Of a stretch of DNA of 64,000 bases, positions 59,356-64,000 are shown in pieces. How positions within the stretch are numbered: the stretch's first letter is position 1; each line of letters opens with the position of its first letter. The stretch spans positions 62,001 through 126,000 of the forward strand of contig CAVWAJ010000012.1 of the NCBI GenBank assembly GCA_963752965.1. The letters are read 5' to 3'. The DNA is from QHXW01 sp963752965. GTDB lineage: Bacteria; Acidobacteriota; Terriglobia; Bryobacterales; Bryobacteraceae. The notes under the pieces are model-generated. The model worked only from the letters and a program-made list of their open reading frames with translations. It was not told the DNA's origin and ran no database searches. The position numbers and the translations under genes were made by a program.

Positions 59356-61056
59356 ATGAAAACTGCGGGTGTATCACTGCTTTTTGCCCTTTCTTCGCTG
59401 TGCCTGGGATCGGCCCATTCCCAATATTGCTGGACAGAGCGCATGCAACGCTTCGAAGTCTCCGCACGCGGGACGGTGGAATTTGCCGACGACGATCGCG
59501 ATGTGAAGAGCCTCTCGGCCGGCGGTTACTTTCGGGTGGAGGAGAACTATCTCCTGGTGCTTGACGGGCGGCGGTACGAAGTGAGTGCTGACGGGATGGG
59601 CCACCTGTCGCGCACATACACTTACCATGGGCAGACCCGCGCCCTGGGCAGCCAGGGTCAAGCCTGGCTGATGCGCGTAATGCCGGACGCCATCCGCCGG
59701 ACGGGGCTGGGCGCAGGCCCGAGACTGCAGCGCATCGTGAAGCAAGGCGGACCCGCCGCAGCGTTGTCCGAGATCTCAAGAATCGACTCCGACGAATCCA
59801 AACGCATCTACCTCCAAGAACTCATCACCAAATACGGACTGGGCCGCGAGAATCTGGAGAGTGCGATGCTACAGGCCCGCAAAATTGGCTCCGACGAAGA
59901 GAAAAGCGACCTGTTGAGCGCCGTGGTGCCCTACTTTTTGAAAGACGGCCTCCGCGAAACGATCTTCCAAGTGGCAGGAACGATTGGCTCGGACGAGGAT
60001 CGGGAAAGCACGCTTTCCGCCCTGGTGGAACGCGACCCCGCCAGCCGCGAAACACTGAAACTGGCGGCCAAGACGGCGGGGCATATTGGCTCCGACGAAG
60101 AGAAGGCCAAGATTCTGCTTAAAGTCGCCGAGCGCTTCAAAGGCGACCGGGAAATCGGGCGGGCATTGCTAGCCAGCGCCAGCACCATCGGTTCCGATGA
60201 AGAGCGGCGCCGCGTTCTGACTGCGGTACTCGCGGCGAGCACGGATCGGGAGACGCTGCACGAAGCGCTACGGTCAGGAGCCGCGATCGGGTCGGACGAA
60301 GAGAAAGCGTCCCTGTTGATGCAAGCTGCCCCGCGTTATCTGGATGACGCCATCACGCGGCGCGCCTTTTTCGACGCAACCGCAAGTGTTGGCTCGGATG
60401 AAGAGCGCCGGAAGGTCCTGTCCGCGCTGCTGCGGCGTACGGGCCTGACGGATGCAACGCTGGCCGATATTGCGCGGTCCGCCAAATCCATCGGCTCGGA
60501 TGAAGAGAAGGCCACCGTTTTGAGCGAGATGGCATGCGCAAATCTACAAAGTCCGGCACTGCGCGTGGCTTTCTTTGAGGCAGTCAACAGCATCGGATCG
60601 GATGCGGAGCGCAAGAAAGTTCTGGTGAAGGCGGCGCATCACGCAGTGAGCAGCCCGGAGATTGCGTTGGAAATTGCGCGGTCCGCGAAGCAGATGGGGT
60701 CCGATGAAGAGAAGGCGGCGGTGCTGGTGGAAATCGGGGCGCTCAGCCGGCCTGACGATAAGCTCCTGGATGCATTCTTCGCCGCGGTGAACAGCGTGGG
60801 TTCTGATGACGAACGCCACAAAATCTTCTCAGCAGTGCTAAAGAAGCCTGACTTGACGAAGGAGACACTGATTCGCGTCGTCGAGGCGGCGAGCCAGATC
60901 AACTCCGACGATGTCAAGGCCGAAATCCTCACCCAGGTGCTCGACTCTCCGGCCAGTGACGACCCCCAGGTGCGCGCCGCTCTGAAGAAAGCGCTGAATT
61001 CCATCCAATCCGACGGTGAATACCGGCGGATTATGTCGGCCTATACCATGCATTAG
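59356..61056 (+). CDS. Exported protein with about 13 tandem helical repeats (IGSDEEK)
   Basis: A 566-residue protein with a signal peptide (V-S-L-L-F-A-L-S-S-L-C-L-G-S-A-H-S). Residues 25-120 form a beta-rich domain (R-F-E-V-S-A-R-G-T-V-E-F, then Y-L-L-V-L-D-G-R-R-Y-E-V). From residue about 135 a helical unit of about 33-38 residues repeats some 13 times. Each unit carries I-G-S-D-E-E-K or a near variant (I-D-S-D-E-S-K, V-G-S-D-E-E-R, I-G-S-D-A-E-R, I-N-S-D-D-V-K, I-Q-S-D-G-E-Y) after a short helix and before another. The regular acid cluster suggests metal or protein binding on a solenoid surface, like HEAT/TPR-type scaffolds. I know the motif from acidobacterial membrane peptidase-linked proteins but not its function. 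It is probably exported. Confidence 0.8.
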   Translation: MKTAGVSLLFALSSLCLGSAHSQYCWTERMQRFEVSARGTVEFADDDRDVKSLSAGGYFRVEENYLLVLDGRRYEVSADGMGHLSRTYTYHGQTRALGSQGQAWLMRVMPDAIRRTGLGAGPRLQRIVKQGGPAAALSEISRIDSDESKRIYLQELITKYGLGRENLESAMLQARKIGSDEEKSDLLSAVVPYFLKDGLRETIFQVAGTIGSDEDRESTLSALVERDPASRETLKLAAKTAGHIGSDEEKAKILLKVAERFKGDREIGRALLASASTIGSDEERRRVLTAVLAASTDRETLHEALRSGAAIGSDEEKASLLMQAAPRYLDDAITRRAFFDATASVGSDEERRKVLSALLRRTGLTDATLADIARSAKSIGSDEEKATVLSEMACANLQSPALRVAFFEAVNSIGSDAERKKVLVKAAHHAVSSPEIALEIARSAKQMGSDEEKAAVLVEIGALSRPDDKLLDAFFAAVNSVGSDDERHKIFSAVLKKPDLTKETLIRVVEAASQINSDDVKAEILTQVLDSPASDDPQVRAALKKALNSIQSDGEYRRIMSAYTMH

Positions 61057-61116
61057 CCGATCCGGCGCGGAAACTCGGGGGCGGCGCCCGTTCTTTTCAG
61101 CACCATGTTGTAATGT

Positions 61117-62112
61117 TTGCAACTATTGGCACTGGCCGTTCGTCTCAACACCGTGCGGGTGCACCTGATCCTTACCCTGCTGCCGTGGCTTGCGGCGGCG
61201 CAACAATCGCCGACAATCCGCACCGAGGTTCCGCTGGTAATGGCGCCGGTTACGGTGACGGACGCCAAGGGGCGCTATATCGACGGCCTGGCGGCAGGCG
61301 ATTTCGTGCTGACGGACAATCAAACCCCGAGGCCATTCCAACTCGATACTTCTGATGCGACGCTGATCCCGATTTCGATCGTCGTTATCGTGCAGATCAA
61401 CAACTACGCGGGCGCCGTGGTGGCGAAGCTCCATAAAGTGGGGAGCCTGATCCAGCCGTTGATTACGGGCGAACGCGGCGACGCGGCGGTGGTGGCGTTT
61501 GACGAAAAGGTATGGACCGTCCAGGAGTTCACCTCCGACCCGTCGCAGGTCGAGCATGCTCTCCAGCAGATCCAGCCGAGCGCCGACACACAGGCACACA
61601 TGGTGGATGCGGTTTCCGACGCCGTGCATCGGCTGTCGCAACTGCCTACGAGCCGGAGGAAGGTGATCCTGCTCATCAGTGAAGCCAAGGATCGGGGCAG
61701 CAAAGGCAAGCTTGCGGATGTTTTGCAGGCGGCGCAGCGTGAGAATATCACGATCTATTCGGCCAGCTACTCCGCATACACCACAGCGTTCACGGCGCAG
61801 CCGGAAGACCTGCCGCCGCCCGAGGGCGGAAATCTGCTCACGATCTTCACGGAGCTCGGGAGGATGGGCAAAGCTAGCGCCGCGGAAACCTTCGCCAGGT
61901 ACACTGGCGGCCGCCATTTCTTTTTCACCAAGCAGAGCAGTCTGGAAAAGGCCATTGCCGACGTGGGCGCGGAGTTGCATAGCCAGTACCTGCTGAGTTT
62001 CACACCTGCTAAATCCGAGGAGGCCGGCTACCATTCGATTGAAGTCAAGCTGCGGGACCGGCCCGACGCCAAGGTGCGGACACGCCCGGGCTACTGGGCG
62101 GCGGAACCATGA
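61117..62112 (+). CDS. VWA-domain protein of the acidobacterial TIGR03436 type
   Basis: A secreted 331-residue protein (starts at TTG 61117 or GTG 61153; both precede a hydrophobic leader ending A-A-A-Q-Q). It has an N-terminal V-P-L-V-M-A-P-V-T-V-T-D-A-K-G-R-Y-I-D-G-L block, as in TIGR03436, then a VWA fold and the C-terminal H-S-Q-Y-L-L-S-F-T-P close. The usual MIDAS D-x-S-x-S is absent: after the first strand the sequence reads I-V-Q-I-N-N-Y-A-G, so metal-dependent ligand binding through this site is unlikely. Sits between the IGSDEEK protein and a gamma-glutamyltransferase. Confidence 0.88.
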   Translation: MQLLALAVRLNTVRVHLILTLLPWLAAAQQSPTIRTEVPLVMAPVTVTDAKGRYIDGLAAGDFVLTDNQTPRPFQLDTSDATLIPISIVVIVQINNYAGAVVAKLHKVGSLIQPLITGERGDAAVVAFDEKVWTVQEFTSDPSQVEHALQQIQPSADTQAHMVDAVSDAVHRLSQLPTSRRKVILLISEAKDRGSKGKLADVLQAAQRENITIYSASYSAYTTAFTAQPEDLPPPEGGNLLTIFTELGRMGKASAAETFARYTGGRHFFFTKQSSLEKAIADVGAELHSQYLLSFTPAKSEEAGYHSIEVKLRDRPDAKVRTRPGYWAAEP

Positions 62113-62164
62113 ACCGGCGTGCGCATCCGAGGAATCCCATAGAATGAATTTGGGGGCGTACCGT

Positions 62165-63994
62165 ATGAACCGTAAACTTATGCTACTCTTCATCGCCGCC
62201 ATCAGCCTTCTCGCGCAGCGCCCACGTGACATCGAACATCAGGCACGGCATGCGTCGCGCGGGACGCATGGCGCCGTGGCGGCGGGCAGTGACTACGCCG
62301 TGGATGCCGGCATGCGAATGTTCTACAAAGGCGGGAACGCGGTGGATGTGGGCGTCGCCACGACTTTCGCCGCCGCGGTTTCGGAATTCTCGCATATAGG
62401 GTTCGGCGGAGAAGCACCCATTCTCATCCGGACGCGCGATGGCAAGGTGCACGCCATAGCGGGCGTGGGCACCATGCCCAAACTCGCAACGGCCGAGTTT
62501 TTCCGAGAGCGGCACTTGCAGCCCGGTGAGCTCACCTCAGCGCCGGAGAAAAACGGCTTGAAAGGCATGGTGCCGGTGGCCGGGCTCATGCCGGCGCTGG
62601 TTCCGGGCATGGTGGATGCGGAGCTGGTGGCGTTGCGGGAGTACGGCACCAAGTCCTTCAGCGAAGAGATCGCACCCGCGATTGAGCTGGCGGACGGCCT
62701 GGCCATCGACGAAATGCGCTCCGGCGCGATCGAGCGTAACGTGCGTTTCTTCGAGCTGTGGCCTACGTCGGCCCACGTTTTCATTCCCAATGACCATGTG
62801 ACTTACCCGGGTGAGATCTTCCGCCAGCCCGACCTGGCGCGCACGCTGCGATCCATGGCAGAGGTCGAGAAGAAGGCGCTGGCCGGTGGAGCGAGCCGCA
62901 CCGCCGCAATCGATGCCGTGCGGGATTATTTCTATCGCGGCGACATCGCGCGGCACATCGACGCCTTCAGCCGCGAGAATCAGGGCCTGCTGCGCTACGA
63001 AGACATGGCGGCGTTTCATCTCGCTCCGGAAGACGCGGTCACCACCACGTTTCAGGGTTACCAGGTTTACAAGCCCGGCTTCTGGAGCCAGGGACCGTCG
63101 CTGATTGAAGCGCTGAATATTCTGGAAGGCTACGATCTGCACGCCATGCGCTGGAACTCCGTGCAGTATCTCCACACGCTGGTAGAAGCACTGAAGCTGG
63201 CGTATGCCGACCGCGACACCTATTACGGCGACCCGAAGTTCGTGAAGATACCGGCCGAGCAACTGCTCTCGAAGGATTATGCCGCGGAGCGCCGCAAACT
63301 GATCGGCACGCTGGCGTCGCTCGAGTTCCGGCCGGGCAAGATCGGTCCGAACCCGCCGCAGCATCCCTCGGAAGCCGAGATAGCGCGTTTCAAAATCGAT
63401 GACGCCCTCATGGCGCGCGATACCACCTGCGTGGACGCCATCGACAAAGACGGCATCATGTTCTCTTCCACGCCGTCTGGCGCGTGGCTGCCGTCGGTGA
63501 TCGCCGGCGATACCGGCATCGCGCTCACACAGCGCGCGCAAAGTTTTCTGCTCGTACCCGGCCATCCGAACGAGCTGGCGGGCGGCAAGCGGCCGCGCAT
63601 CACGCTGAGCCCGACACTCGTGTTGAAAGACGGCAAGCCGTACCTGGCGCTCTCTACGCCGGGCGGTGACAATCAGGATCAATCGCTAATGCAGATTCTG
63701 CTCGACGTCGTCGAGTTCGGCATGAACGCCGAACAGGCGATTGAAGCCCCACGCTTCCAGACGCGCCACCTGGTTTCGAGCTTCGACAATCACGCCATGA
63801 GCCCGGGCGATCTGCTGCTTGATGAGCGTATCAATTCTGCGACGGCTACCGAACTGGCCGAGCGCCACCATCTTGTGGGCACTCGGTCACGCTGGTCGAG
63901 CGGCGCCGCACCCGTTCTGATTCGCGTGACGCCGGAGGGCGTGATCGAAGCCGGCGCCGATCCCTACGGCTATCGCGAAGCCCGCGCCTGGTAA
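62165..63994 (+). CDS. ggt: Gamma-glutamyltransferase family protein
   Basis: An Ntn-hydrolase of 609 residues from M-N-R-K-L-M-L-L-F-I, with GGGGG 8 bases upstream; the frame is open higher but overlaps the VWA gene. A signal peptide (to about residue 18) precedes A-A-G-S-D-Y-A-V-D-A-G and G-I/G-G-F-G-G-type blocks. Self-cleavage is expected before T420 in R-D-T-T-C-V-D-A-I-D. The usual T-T-H is T-T-C here, while the T nucleophile is kept. G-G-D-N-Q-D-Q and L-S-P-T-L-V follow. It would cleave gamma-glutamyl amides such as glutathione in the periplasm. The stop codon lies six bases before the end of the window. Confidence 0.9.
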   Translation: MNRKLMLLFIAAISLLAQRPRDIEHQARHASRGTHGAVAAGSDYAVDAGMRMFYKGGNAVDVGVATTFAAAVSEFSHIGFGGEAPILIRTRDGKVHAIAGVGTMPKLATAEFFRERHLQPGELTSAPEKNGLKGMVPVAGLMPALVPGMVDAELVALREYGTKSFSEEIAPAIELADGLAIDEMRSGAIERNVRFFELWPTSAHVFIPNDHVTYPGEIFRQPDLARTLRSMAEVEKKALAGGASRTAAIDAVRDYFYRGDIARHIDAFSRENQGLLRYEDMAAFHLAPEDAVTTTFQGYQVYKPGFWSQGPSLIEALNILEGYDLHAMRWNSVQYLHTLVEALKLAYADRDTYYGDPKFVKIPAEQLLSKDYAAERRKLIGTLASLEFRPGKIGPNPPQHPSEAEIARFKIDDALMARDTTCVDAIDKDGIMFSSTPSGAWLPSVIAGDTGIALTQRAQSFLLVPGHPNELAGGKRPRITLSPTLVLKDGKPYLALSTPGGDNQDQSLMQILLDVVEFGMNAEQAIEAPRFQTRHLVSSFDNHAMSPGDLLLDERINSATATELAERHHLVGTRSRWSSGAAPVLIRVTPEGVIEAGADPYGYREARAW

Positions 63995-64000
63995 GTGGAT

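Noticed and set aside
1..64000. CRISPR arrays, rRNA genes, complete tRNAs, phage structural genes
   Set aside because: No regularly spaced repeats, no rRNA-like segments, only two partial tRNAs and no capsid, tail or integrase genes were found.

Overview
The window looks like chromosome of an Acidobacterium of the Solibacter/Bryobacter type. Two large secreted proteins end in the C-terminal domain known as TIGR03437, which is greatly expanded in that group. One of these also carries SBBP beta-propeller repeats. There is a VWA protein of the acidobacterial TIGR03436 type, secreted penicillin-acylase-like and ceramidase-like hydrolases, and high-GC coding sequence with many GTG and TTG starts. 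The assignment rests on recognised families, not on a marker gene.

Layout. Positions 1 to about 10.2 kb are an accessory, decaying region. It holds two related IS4-family elements (364-1774 and 5399-6820, each with matching ends and a 9-bp target duplication) and one IS630-family element (2502-3666, TA duplication). It also holds broken genes (3' end of zwf, 3' part of glgB with an in-frame stop, 5' end of a SulP transporter), a hairpin resembling group II intron domain V, a vapBC toxin-antitoxin pair, small stress or membrane proteins, and two tRNA fragments. One fragment is a tRNA-Cys-like 3' half at 9805-9864 and the other a tRNA-Val 5' half at 10151-10192 on the minus strand. They mark the likely junction with the core chromosome.

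From 10.4 kb to the end the genes are mostly intact and look chromosomal. 10-18 kb: secreted and membrane proteins, an FmdB zinc ribbon, a penicillin-acylase homologue, a DODA-type dioxygenase whose Tat-like leader is out of frame, an orphan polysaccharide-export permease and an M23 peptidase. 19-22 kb: DUF4760 and DUF3500 proteins and a SEFIR/TIR protein that could be a single-gene immune effector. 22-30 kb: an aldo/keto reductase, an SnoaL-like protein divergent from a PD40 propeller protein, a 7TM-HD-GYP-GAF-GGDEF protein divergent from a sigma-54 activator, a small beta-barrel and an HbpS-like protein. 30-41 kb: an SSS symporter with a 45-residue partner, a TraB-like protein, glgC, a 992-residue SBBP protein, a hydroxyacyl-CoA dehydrogenase, pepA and smpB. 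41-46.5 kb: one operon-like run of a secretin with a C-terminal cohesin-like domain, two pseudopilins and a TIGR03437 surface protein. 46-53.5 kb: a class III aminotransferase, two GT-C-like membrane proteins, a ceramidase-like hydrolase and a MOSC protein. 53.8-59.2 kb: two tandem TolC homologues convergent with a fetA-fetB pair. 59.3-64 kb: a secreted protein with about 13 helical repeats carrying an I-G-S-D-E-E-K signature, a VWA protein and a gamma-glutamyltransferase.

The least explained items are the IGSDEEK repeat protein, the SEFIR protein with its uncharacterised C-terminal half, the ATPase-less secretin/pseudopilin/TIGR03437 run, and the tRNA-fragment junction. All functions are read from sequence patterns alone; no database search was possible.
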